A stretch of 42,089 nt of DNA, from assembly GCF_000619945.1 (NCBI RefSeq), contig NZ_JHVC01000028.1, positions 1-42,089 on the forward strand, read 5' to 3'. Source of the stretch: Clostridium lundense DSM 17049 (GTDB lineage: Bacteria; Bacillota; Clostridia; Clostridiales; Clostridiaceae). Both the position numbers and the translations under genes were made by a program. Below are positions 16,557-23,800 of the stretch, piece after piece (position 1 is the first letter of the stretch; the number at the start of each line of letters is the position of its first letter). Below the pieces are notes generated by a model. The model searched no databases, was not told the DNA's origin, and saw only the letters and a list, made by a program, of their open reading frames with translations.

Positions 16557-17633
16557 TTGAATATAAAAGAAAAAATAAAAAAACTACCTTCTTCACCAGG
16601 AGTATATCTTATGAAAGATTCCTTGGACACTATTATTTATGTAGGAAAATCTAAAAATTTAAGAAATAGAGTTGGATCTTATTTTGTAAATTCCAAATCT
16701 CATTCTCCAAAGGTAATAAAATTAGTGAAAAACCTTAAGGACTTTGATTATATTCTAACAGATACGGAATTTGAAGCTTTATTGCTTGAATGTAAATTAA
16801 TCAAAGAAATTAAGCCAATATATAATAGGCAAATGAAAAGTCCAAAAGGTTATTGTTATATCAAAATAAAAATGGATGAGAAATATCCAAATATTGAAGT
16901 CCACAGCGAGCCTGACAGTTCTGATGGAAATCTTTATTTTGGACCTTATACTAGTAAGAATACCGTAGAAAAAGGTCTTTGTGGTATAAAAGAACATTGT
17001 AAAATTTTGTGTGCTAATAGTTCTCGAAAGGCTTCAGGCTGTTTAAAGTATTCTATGAACTTGTGTATGGGTATGTGCACAGCTAATCCTTCTACTGACC
17101 ATTATTTTGCTTTAGTAGAAAAAGTGATAAAATTACTTAGTGGCACTGATTTGACTATTTTGCAAGAAATGGAACAGGAAATGAATATTGCTGCTGCAAA
17201 CCTCCATTTTGAAGAAGCAGCTAAATATAGAGATTATATAAAAGCAGTAAAGCATTTGGTAAGTACTGCAGAAATTATTAAATTTACAGAAGCTAATAAA
17301 AATATTGCTTTGGTAGAGTTTCTAAATGATAAAGAAATTAAGTTTTTTTTGATAAGATATAATAAATTGCTTTTTAGTGAAAAGTATAAACTAAGCAATC
17401 TTAGTATTAATGAAATAAAGCATAAATTTAAAAGTAATATTATATCCTATTTTAGTGATAATTTGAAAATCTCGGTTAATATTGGTAAGGATGAAATAGA
17501 CGAAGTTCATATAATATATAATTATTTAAAAAGTAAAGAAAGTACATGTAGATATATAGTTATTCCAGAACAATGGATTAATGACATGGATAGCTTAAGC
17601 ATTGATGGAGCTGTTGATGAATTTAGAATATAG
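16557..17633 (+). CDS. UvrC-like GIY-YIG nuclease lacking the C-terminal half
   Basis: This 358-residue paralogue of the excision endonuclease UvrC (about 590-620 residues) carries only the front half. The GIY-YIG nuclease domain (about 10-95) has GVYLMKD, IIYVGKSKNLRNRV and the catalytic Glu region DTEFEALLLE intact. A four-Cys cluster follows (LC, GCLKYSMNLC, GMC; spacings 10, 8, 4, close to the Fe-S ligand spacing of UvrC). A UVR motif (NLHFEEAAKYRDYIK) mediates UvrB binding. The RNase H-like and HhH domains are absent and replaced by ~110 unrelated residues. It may be a Cho-like single-incision nuclease. The start is a TTG at 16557 behind AGGAGGG. Confidence 0.8.
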   Translation: MNIKEKIKKLPSSPGVYLMKDSLDTIIYVGKSKNLRNRVGSYFVNSKSHSPKVIKLVKNLKDFDYILTDTEFEALLLECKLIKEIKPIYNRQMKSPKGYCYIKIKMDEKYPNIEVHSEPDSSDGNLYFGPYTSKNTVEKGLCGIKEHCKILCANSSRKASGCLKYSMNLCMGMCTANPSTDHYFALVEKVIKLLSGTDLTILQEMEQEMNIAAANLHFEEAAKYRDYIKAVKHLVSTAEIIKFTEANKNIALVEFLNDKEIKFFLIRYNKLLFSEKYKLSNLSINEIKHKFKSNIISYFSDNLKISVNIGKDEIDEVHIIYNYLKSKESTCRYIVIPEQWINDMDSLSIDGAVDEFRI

Positions 17634-17664
17634 ATAGGCTATTTTAGTCTATCTATATTTTTTA
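17629..17664 (+). terminator. Terminator after the UvrC-like gene
   Basis: ATAGATAG and CTATCTAT flank a 10-base loop directly at the stop codon, followed by ATTTTTTATATT. The position (stem overlapping the TAG) is compact but typical. Confidence 0.75.
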
Positions 17665-17682
17665 TATTATATAAAATGTAAA

Positions 17683-18108
17683 ATGATTATAACAATTATA
17701 TGGGTTTTACTTTTTCTATATATACCATGTCTTGGATGTGCACAAATTTTAAATTTCATGTATACATTTCGTAATGGTTTATTTATGATTCTATTTTTAT
17801 TAGGATATTTTGTGTTTTCTCATGATAAAGTACAGGAAGAATTAGAAAAGCATAATATTGTTTTATTAATAGCTGCTATTGTATTATTTGTTATTGAGAT
17901 TCAAAAATTTTGGAGAAAGAGTTTTGCAGATTTGAAAGTGATAAATAATTATCTTGTATTTCTTTATGGATGGATTATGATGCTTGCAGTTATAGCGAAT
18001 TTCAAAGGTCGCACTTCAACTCCACCAATGAAATTGAGGAATATATATGAGTTATTAAAGAAATCTAATACCTTTAGAATTGTGAAAGGTGAACCGTACC
18101 ATAAGTAA
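17683..18108 (+). CDS. Small membrane protein, probably truncated
   Basis: The frame encodes 141 residues: four hydrophobic segments (about 3-20, 28-46, 58-76 and 86-106) and then a polar tail from about residue 107. I do not recognise the family. The polar tail is encoded by dispersed repeat A (17997-18033) and the half repeat B (18086-18118). The original C-terminus has therefore probably been replaced by repeat DNA. No clear Shine-Dalgarno precedes the ATG, and it lies only 19 bases after a terminator. A remnant of a larger membrane protein is the likeliest reading; expression is doubtful. Confidence 0.4.
   Translation: MIITIIWVLLFLYIPCLGCAQILNFMYTFRNGLFMILFLLGYFVFSHDKVQEELEKHNIVLLIAAIVLFVIEIQKFWRKSFADLKVINNYLVFLYGWIMMLAVIANFKGRTSTPPMKLRNIYELLKKSNTFRIVKGEPYHK
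17997..18033. repeat. Repeat A, copy 2
   Basis: GAATTTCAAAGGTCGCAC, then TTCAACTCCACCAATGAAA, matches the copy at 13509-13550 apart from a few substitutions. Here it lies inside the reading frame of the small membrane protein and supplies its tail. Confidence 0.55.
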
Positions 18109-18118
18109 ATGAGGTTTT
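18086..18118. repeat. Repeat B, copy 2 (right half only)
   Basis: GGTGAACCGTACCATAAG then AAATGAGGTTTTA matches the right half of the copies at 7655 and 25440. The matching left arm is absent, so this copy cannot fold into the long hairpin. Confidence 0.55.
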
Positions 18119-18254
18119 AGCGTAAAATAACATACCATAAGCAAAGCTGGGTTCAGTTGGAGAGATGATAGGACATTGAGAGGTGTATGATATGAGATAT
18201 AAGTAGCAGCTGATGCATAAGAGATCCCGCATTTTAACCTAGGTAGAACTGCCA

Positions 18255-18720
18255 TTAAGGGATAGCACAACTTAAGAAGGTCTACCTTTGTTGTTCCAAG
18301 CATTTCGTTGCGTGCTTTGCAGCGGTCCTCAAAGGTTACTCCACAGAAGTAATTTGTGTCAGCCATTTTCATATTTCCCTTTGGCCCTGATAAAGGCTCT
18401 GAATCAGAAATGCAGCCTGTTATAAGTTTATCAAGTCCATTCCCATTCATGAAGAACTCTTTAACAAAGTCTACAGCCTTGTCGAAGCAGTCTAATGAGT
18501 GTGCAGCATTAGGATCACGGAAGGTATAGAAGAATAGGTTGCCGTTCCTAAAGTTATTAATACCGGCACCGTATGCACCTCCCTGTACACGTATTGCATT
18601 CCATAGATAATCCATGGATAAAAGCTTTGAAAGTAAATTGAAGCTTCCGTTGTATGAAGCATTATGCAGATATATATTTGAGCCATTTACTGCAAAGGAT
18701 ACTGCTGCTCGATTCTATAA
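18255..18720 (-). pseudogene. M16C (presequence-protease-like) peptidase fragment
   Basis: The minus strand from about 18720 reads a continuous fragment through FAVNG, NLLSKLLSMDYLWNAIRVQGGAYGAG, FFYTFRDPNA, DFVKEFF and GCISDSEPLSGPKG. This is the C-terminal domain of M16C zinc peptidases (PreP/HypA-like). There is no upstream catalytic domain. Homology ends after LLKL near 18255, from where the frame runs on through unrelated sequence to 18055. An ATG at 18615 (MDYLWN) is internal to the homology, not a true start. It is a decayed remnant between repeats and the glycan cluster. Confidence 0.75.
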
Positions 18721-18730
18721 ATAAAAAACA

Positions 18731-18766
18731 TAAAAACCACCACTAATTAATTAGTCGTGGTTTTCA
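18731..18766 (-). terminator. Terminator at the end of the glycan operon
   Basis: AAAAACCAC and GTGGTTTT enclose ACTAATTAATTAGT, itself palindromic. The stem is symmetrical with A-rich and T-rich flanks, so it can work in both directions. It lies 26 bases beyond the ATP-grasp stop. Confidence 0.75.
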
Positions 18767-18791
18767 ATAATTTTCACGTAAATATTTATAT

Positions 18792-19817
18792 CTAGTGAAG
18801 CCTGGCTGTAGAAAGCGAGTTAAGCTTATCTAGTGGGAAGTAATAATCCATGTATTGTCTCAATACAAGGCCAGTTGCTGCGCTGCCGGGTATTACCTCC
18901 TGGCAAAGCACTTCTGAGCGTATTAAGCTTTCCGGCTCATTTATTCCAAATAGTAACCGCATGCATGTAGAACTGCTGAATCTGGGATTTATTTCGAAAA
19001 TTACTGGCATGTAATCTTTAAGGCGCAATTGAATATTTATAGCCCCATAGGCTCCCAGTGTACTTGCAACCATGGCACAATAATCTGCAATGTGGTGATA
19101 ATCATCAGAAACTGCAGCAATAGAAACTCCTTCCAGCAAATACCTCCTTAAAGCGATTTTGGAAATGACCTTTCCCTTTTGATTTATGCAAATCCCTACG
19201 GTAAACTCTTGCTCCTCATCTGTAAGATATTCCTGTATAATTAGGCTTTTCTTACCCTTTATATTTTCAAGCAGCTGTTGCTTATCCTTAACTAGAACAA
19301 CACCTACTGAGCCACGTCCAAAACGCGGCTTGACTATCAAGGGAAACCCAGTACTTTCAATAAATGAGGAGAGCATACCAGCATCTTCAGGATACCTGAT
19401 ACTTGCAGGAATTTGAAAACCGGAGCATGATAAATGGCACATGGTCAGCCACTTATCGGTGCAAAGCTCTATCACTGCAGGAGAATTTACAAACACCTTT
19501 GCTCCTGTAGATCTTTCAAGGGATTCTCTATTTCTCGAATAAAAGGGAAGCTCCGCTGTAGAGCCGATAAATATCGCTTTAATCTGATGATTTATACAAA
19601 GATTTTTAATAAACATATAATAGCTCTCTTCATCTGCTACCTGTGGAGCGATAAAGCTTTTGTCGGCAAAAAATAAACCTAGGGAATATGGGTTAGCGTC
19701 AATTGCTATTGTTTCAACAGGAAGCACCGATTCTTTCAGTGACCTGATAATACCCAGCCCGTATACGGAACCTGCACCTGTAACCAATACACTGAGAGTA
19801 CCATTGATTTCATTCAT
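18792..19817 (-). CDS. ATP-grasp ligase, CarB/PylC-like
   Basis: This 341-residue soluble enzyme has an N-terminal Rossmann-like preATP-grasp domain (VLVTGAGSVYGLGIIRSLK). The ATP-grasp core shows GFPLIVKPRFGRGSVGV (nucleotide lysines), LIIQEYLTDEEQEFTVGI and the metal-binding FEINPRFSSST. Such enzymes join a carboxylate to an amine or thiol through an acyl phosphate. Here an amino acid or acid could be attached to an amino sugar, which is inference. I start at the ATG of MNEINGTLS (19817): it overlaps the stop of the DegT remnant by 8 bases (ATGAATGA), a typical coupled junction. The frame continues upstream to 19847 without homology. It is the last gene of the operon. Confidence 0.85.
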   Translation of the reverse strand: MNEINGTLSVLVTGAGSVYGLGIIRSLKESVLPVETIAIDANPYSLGLFFADKSFIAPQVADEESYYMFIKNLCINHQIKAIFIGSTAELPFYSRNRESLERSTGAKVFVNSPAVIELCTDKWLTMCHLSCSGFQIPASIRYPEDAGMLSSFIESTGFPLIVKPRFGRGSVGVVLVKDKQQLLENIKGKKSLIIQEYLTDEEQEFTVGICINQKGKVISKIALRRYLLEGVSIAAVSDDYHHIADYCAMVASTLGAYGAINIQLRLKDYMPVIFEINPRFSSSTCMRLLFGINEPESLIRSEVLCQEVIPGSAATGLVLRQYMDYYFPLDKLNSLSTARLH

Positions 19818-20239
19818 ATTTTTGCAAACTGCTGACAATGTAATCAACCTCCTGTTCTGTTAATCCTGGGTAAACAGGTATTGAAACTACCCTTTCGCAG
19901 CTGTTCTATGCCGATTGCTGCATGGATATTGGTCATCCTGTAATTGTAGCCAAGTACATCATGCTGGTATTTGGCTATCTGGCCATGGTTTATCAAACTC
20001 CTGGCCTTATCAGCCAGCTCTTTGTCCTCCGGTTTAATACCTAAAGACAGCAGTGCCACATGAAGGGCTGAGGTGCGTGAAGAGGTGGCGACACAATGCT
20101 TGCTGCCCTGGAATAGGGCAAAGTCCCGTTCAAACATTTCCACATATTCTCCATGGGCTAGCTTTCCACTGGAAAGAACTTCACTCACAAGTATTTTTTC
20201 CTCTATACCAAGCATAGGTTTAGCTAAAGCGATCATCAT
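19810..20239 (-). pseudogene. DegT/DnrJ/EryC1 sugar aminotransferase with two internal deletions
   Basis: An intact family member has about 370 residues and uses PLP to aminate keto sugars. The remnant starts MMIALAKPMLGIEEK behind GAGGAG and keeps the first ~65 residues (SGKLAHGEYVEMFE, ATSSRTSALHVALLSLG). It then jumps near 20030 to LADKARSLINHGQ...GYNYRMTNIHAAIGIEQL, losing the PLP lysine region. Near 19890 it jumps again with a frame change to VVSIPVYPGLTEQEVDYIV...LQKYE, stopping at 19810. Start, junctions with neighbours and the true C-terminus are all preserved, so the gene was intact in this operon before deletion. It cannot be active. Confidence 0.85.
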
Positions 20240-21086
20240 TACACTCCTCATAAATTTTTTTACACAGCTCTAGATTTAACCGGTGACCGGATCTGAAGCC
20301 TATTACATGTCCCAGTACCTTTTTCCCAAGTAAGCCAAGGTCTCCGAGAAGGTCAAGTACTTTATGACGGGCAGGTTCATTGGGCCATTTCCAGGACCTG
20401 TACTCAGCCCCGGATTTGACTACCAATACATTTGAGCTGACTTTCCCAGTTAGGTTTACAACATCTTCAATCTCTGACTCAATTATATAAGAACGGGCAT
20501 CTGCCAGCTCTTTAGCAAAGGTTTCAGGAGTTATGTCCATTTCAGCTACTTGAGATAATTGAGGCAGATTGGGATAGTCAACCATATAGGTTAGTTTAAA
20601 TCCATCGTAGGGAAGAGCTATCAGGAACTTTTCATATTCCATATCCCCTAAGCTTTCACGTTTATATACAATAATGGGCTTAAGTATTTTTATCATTTCC
20701 TTCTTGTCATTTTGTTCCACTATCCCAGCTTCCGTGAGCGCTCCTTTGAACTCTTTACTGCTGTAATCCTCTGTTACGGGCAGGCTGGCCTGTTCCAGCT
20801 CGATAAATACGTTGTCCAAACCTAATCCTGATAAGGCTGCCAAGGCATGCTCCGTGTGTTCGATGCGAACTTCTCCATCAACAAGAGAAGTCCATCTGTA
20901 TTCAACCTTTGCTTTTTCAAATGAGCATTTTACTTTAGGGCAGCCTGGCAGGTCATTACGGATAAATATTATACCTGTATTAGGCGGGGCTGGATAAAAA
21001 GTTACCTTTGCATCGGTTTCGCCAGCAATGCTAGTACCCATTAAAGAAACCCTTTGTTTAATAGTTGTCTGATTATCCATTTTCAT
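20220..21086 (-). CDS. lpxC: LpxC-type UDP-3-O-acyl-GlcNAc deacetylase homologue
   Basis: LpxC is the zinc amidase that commits UDP-3-O-acyl-GlcNAc to lipid A in Gram-negative bacteria. This 288-residue homologue keeps the whole active site at family spacing: E79-H80 in EHTEHALAALSGLGLDN, H241, K242 and D245 in RHKVLDLLGDL, and H268 in FRSGHRLN (compare E78/H79/H238/D242/H265 in studied LpxC). The start (21086, MKMDNQTT) follows AAAGGA and overlaps the glycosyltransferase stop region. No lpxA or lpxD is nearby and the genome looks clostridial, so the substrate is probably another N-acetylated nucleotide sugar or glycan. Deacetylase chemistry is confident; the substrate is not. Confidence 0.88.
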   Translation of the reverse strand: MKMDNQTTIKQRVSLMGTSIAGETDAKVTFYPAPPNTGIIFIRNDLPGCPKVKCSFEKAKVEYRWTSLVDGEVRIEHTEHALAALSGLGLDNVFIELEQASLPVTEDYSSKEFKGALTEAGIVEQNDKKEMIKILKPIIVYKRESLGDMEYEKFLIALPYDGFKLTYMVDYPNLPQLSQVAEMDITPETFAKELADARSYIIESEIEDVVNLTGKVSSNVLVVKSGAEYRSWKWPNEPARHKVLDLLGDLGLLGKKVLGHVIGFRSGHRLNLELCKKIYEECNDDRFS

Positions 21087-21087
21087 T

Positions 21088-22062
21088 TCAATTCCTTTCA
21101 ACTAAACTGCAGAAATCAAGAATTTGTCTGGCGCGTTCCTTATAACTATGTTTTAAATAAACCTCCAGCTGACCATTGCGCGCTATTTCTTGCCGTGCTG
21201 CGGTATTTTTAAGAAAATAATTTACCAGGTTAACTGTATCTTCTGGGGAAGAGGCACATGACAGGTGAACATTATTTATAAACAGCTTGGTAACAGATTG
21301 TGTTGGTACGGTAAGCAAAAAACCGCCCGAACCCAGTACTTCAAAAGTCCGAGATGTTAACATGTCATGGTCATTTTGCAAACCTAATATAATTCTAGCT
21401 GAATTATATACTTTATTTGTTTCCTCATAAGGTAGTTCACCTTTAAGCATATGCGTTGGGATCTTAAAACCCATTAGCTCCTCATTAAAACGGTCCCATC
21501 GCTTACCCCAAATAGCAATGTTATATCCTCTTTCCACCAAAGGCTTAAGTAATATCTGAACGCTATCCTTCCGATATGACTTCCACTCTCGTCCACCATT
21601 CCCAATTAGGACCACATCATAATCATATTTACTGCTTGGAGGTTCATTCTTATTGAATTCCGGATTGCAGCCAAAATCCAGATGCCCGGCGGGAAGCCCA
21701 AGCTCCCTGTATTTATTTACACTACCAGGATGTATGGTCATAATTGCATTAGGTTTATAGATTTCAATACACCTGAAGGAACACTTTTCGGTCCATCTTG
21801 GATCTTCAGTTGCCCAATAGATATGTTTCACCTTATATTTAGAAGCTCTTTTCACTAACTCGTCTATATGCTCACGGCTATACCTGCGGTAAGCCCATCC
21901 CGTTGTTATCATGATCTCAGGCCTAAAGTTGTCAATTGCGTCTATTATAGAGCTTCTACTTAAATCCCTCAGGACAAAAACAGGGCAGTTCAATTCTCTA
22001 AAGCCCTGCGGCAGCCCAAGAGTATATTTAGAACTATGTGAAAAAAACAATATTCTTTTCAT
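21088..22062 (-). CDS. CgeB-like glycosyltransferase
   Basis: This 324-residue GT-B-type protein resembles the CgeB/YkvP family (DUF3880 plus glycosyl transferase group 1-like C-terminus). Seen are MKRILFFSHSSKY at the start, DYDVVLIGNGGREW at the domain hinge (about 160-175) and LPYEETNKVYNSARIILGLQND followed by TSRTFEVLGSGGF. That is the family's donor-site E-x-L-G-x-G-G-F block. I start at 22062 (MKRILFF), where AGAGGTG precedes the ATG; the open frame begins further up inside the WbqC gene. In Bacillus subtilis cgeB acts on the spore surface, so a spore- or cell-surface role is possible. Acceptor and donor are unknown. Confidence 0.82.
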   Translation of the reverse strand: MKRILFFSHSSKYTLGLPQGFRELNCPVFVLRDLSRSSIIDAIDNFRPEIMITTGWAYRRYSREHIDELVKRASKYKVKHIYWATEDPRWTEKCSFRCIEIYKPNAIMTIHPGSVNKYRELGLPAGHLDFGCNPEFNKNEPPSSKYDYDVVLIGNGGREWKSYRKDSVQILLKPLVERGYNIAIWGKRWDRFNEELMGFKIPTHMLKGELPYEETNKVYNSARIILGLQNDHDMLTSRTFEVLGSGGFLLTVPTQSVTKLFINNVHLSCASSPEDTVNLVNYFLKNTAARQEIARNGQLEVYLKHSYKERARQILDFCSLVERN

Positions 22063-22064
22063 AC

Positions 22065-22754
22065 TTACACCTCTTTCAACAAAAGCTTGCGTGTGCCCGT
22101 TGCCCCACAATTAAATAACATATCAACTATAGACAAATTGGGTATAAAATTGCCCCAAAGCTGCGGATATGCTATAGGCTGATAATCCAAATACTCCAAT
22201 TTAATACCTTGTTTTTCAAAAATCTCTGGTTGATTATATGCCCTTCCTCCAATACCGGACAGGTAACTGTCAGCAGAAAAGTGGCGACAGATTGCAGCTA
22301 GTAGTTCATTTTTTCGAAGCTCAGAAAATTGAGGTAAATCTGATAAAAACACAAGCTTTGTTTTAAGTCCCAGCAGGTCATATACCAGCTTGATAAAAGC
22401 TATGTTGGTATCTATAAGATATCCGGTATCTTGCAATACCTGCTCCATCATGGGGAAAACTTCTTTGAAATGAGGTGCTTTTGCGTAGTTTACTTTGAGT
22501 GCCATAAGATGATGCCTTTTCCAACCCGGTATAACAGTAACTTCATTAAACTGCTGCAAGCCCATGCCTTTGCGTTTCACCGGCACAGTCAGTATCTGAG
22601 TCCCTTGGGAAGTTTTGATAAGATTCCTATTATCCAATGAACTGCCTGTTTGAAACTGAGCAGTATCTAAAATAAAAAAAATATCACACTGTGCCATCTT
22701 AACAAAATATCCCGGCCAGGGAATATAATTCGGTTGATGACCTGCTAATTTCAT
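22065..22754 (-). CDS. WbqC-like family protein
   Basis: This 229-residue protein matches the WbqC-like family from its first residues (HQPNYIPWPGYFVKMAQCDIF, LDTAQF, NRNLIKT). It also keeps the late motifs SYLSGIGGRAY and YPQLWGNFIPNLSIVDMLFNCG. WbqC proteins occur in O-antigen and surface polysaccharide clusters. They are thought to act on amino-sugar or sugar-acid intermediates, but the reaction is not settled in my knowledge. It lies 17 bases after the FemAB-like gene and its stop is 2 bases before the glycosyltransferase ATG, so it is firmly inside the operon. Confidence 0.85.
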   Translation of the reverse strand: MKLAGHQPNYIPWPGYFVKMAQCDIFFILDTAQFQTGSSLDNRNLIKTSQGTQILTVPVKRKGMGLQQFNEVTVIPGWKRHHLMALKVNYAKAPHFKEVFPMMEQVLQDTGYLIDTNIAFIKLVYDLLGLKTKLVFLSDLPQFSELRKNELLAAICRHFSADSYLSGIGGRAYNQPEIFEKQGIKLEYLDYQPIAYPQLWGNFIPNLSIVDMLFNCGATGTRKLLLKEV

Positions 22755-22771
22755 TGACTCACTCCTTTAAA

Positions 22772-23755
22772 TTATTTGCTATTGTTTACTTCATACAAAT
22801 AGCATTCCCGCAATACCCCATGCCCTCCATAACCTTCTTTGAAACGAAACAGCCCTGTATTGACTCTACTTCCTTTTACCTCAGTGGAAATACCCCAATC
22901 TAAATATGAAAAGCCGTTTTTTAGTCCCCATTCCATCATATGACCAAAAATAAGGTTTAACGGCCGCTTATGCTGGAAACCATCGTGGTGGGCAATATAA
23001 AAACAGTTTATAACTCTGTCGTTCAGTAAAAATGCCAAAACACCCGCTGCAGGAGTTACTCCTTCATATGCTGCAAAGAGTTTTATCCTGTGAGGATAAA
23101 GAGTTTTTAGATGTTTGATTTCATCTAATGTATGTGCAGGCTTTGCATTATGATTATATTTAAGTTTATTTTCCAGAATAGGCCAAAAATCATTTATATC
23201 GGCATCCTCCACCACTGATAACCCACTTTTCAATGCTTTTTGATAGTTTCGAAAAGCTGTGTCACTCATTACCCGCTTTACAAAAGATTCCTCACCTTTT
23301 TTTAGCTCAAGGACTGTGGCCAGCTCTGTATACTCAAGCCTAAACCCAGAAAACCTTAAAGCAAAGTCAAGTTGGTCGGAAAGCTCCTTATGGTAAGCCT
23401 TCGGAACAGGTTTTAGCCGTATATAGTCAAAACCAGCCATGGCACAATATTCCACAAGGGCACTTACTAACTCCAGGCATTTTTTAGTGCTTAGACTGGA
23501 CTTTATTATGAGCCCTCCATGGGAAGCGCCGGGGTGGGAAACTAGTATGCGTTTATCCTCTTGTTGTACTACGGCAGCAGGAAGAACAGCAATGATTCTC
23601 TTATCCTCCATAAATATCAGGGAATGATCTGAAAACCTGTCTGAAGGATGATAACCCAGGAATCTTCTCTCCTGCATAAAAGTGCCGTTAACTGAGGAAC
23701 TCACAAATCCCTCCCATTCATTCTCAAGTTCTTTTGAATAGCTCTTTACAAACAA
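22772..23755 (-). CDS. FemAB/GNAT-like acyltransferase (BioF2-like acetyltransferase)
   Basis: This 327-residue soluble protein has the double-GNAT layout of FemAB and polysaccharide-biosynthesis acetyltransferases: an N-terminal half (ENEWEGFV...GTFMQERRFLGYH) and a C-terminal GNAT fold. The latter contains KLFAAYEGVTPAAGVLAFLLNDRVINCFYIAHHDG followed by LIFGHMMEWGLKNGFSYLDWG. FemAB relatives transfer aminoacyl groups from tRNA, others acyl groups to sugars. The start is a TTG (23755) with GGTG upstream; no ATG fits. Context suggests N-acylation or aminoacylation of an amino sugar. The family is confident at fold level only. Confidence 0.78.
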   Translation of the reverse strand: MFVKSYSKELENEWEGFVSSSVNGTFMQERRFLGYHPSDRFSDHSLIFMEDKRIIAVLPAAVVQQEDKRILVSHPGASHGGLIIKSSLSTKKCLELVSALVEYCAMAGFDYIRLKPVPKAYHKELSDQLDFALRFSGFRLEYTELATVLELKKGEESFVKRVMSDTAFRNYQKALKSGLSVVEDADINDFWPILENKLKYNHNAKPAHTLDEIKHLKTLYPHRIKLFAAYEGVTPAAGVLAFLLNDRVINCFYIAHHDGFQHKRPLNLIFGHMMEWGLKNGFSYLDWGISTEVKGSRVNTGLFRFKEGYGGHGVLRECYLYEVNNSK

Positions 23756-23800
23756 TATAATTTCACCACACTTTCCTGATTATAGTGCTTACCATCTCCA

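Noticed and set aside
18055..18615. 186-residue protein starting MDYLWN as a complete gene
   Set aside because: Peptidase homology continues upstream of the ATG to 18720 and stops well before the frame ends, so this is a fragment with a run-on tail.
20220..21086. Lipid A biosynthesis operon
   Set aside because: LpxC alone does not make a lipid A pathway; lpxA, lpxD, lpxB and fatty-acid genes are absent and the neighbours are glycan-modification enzymes.
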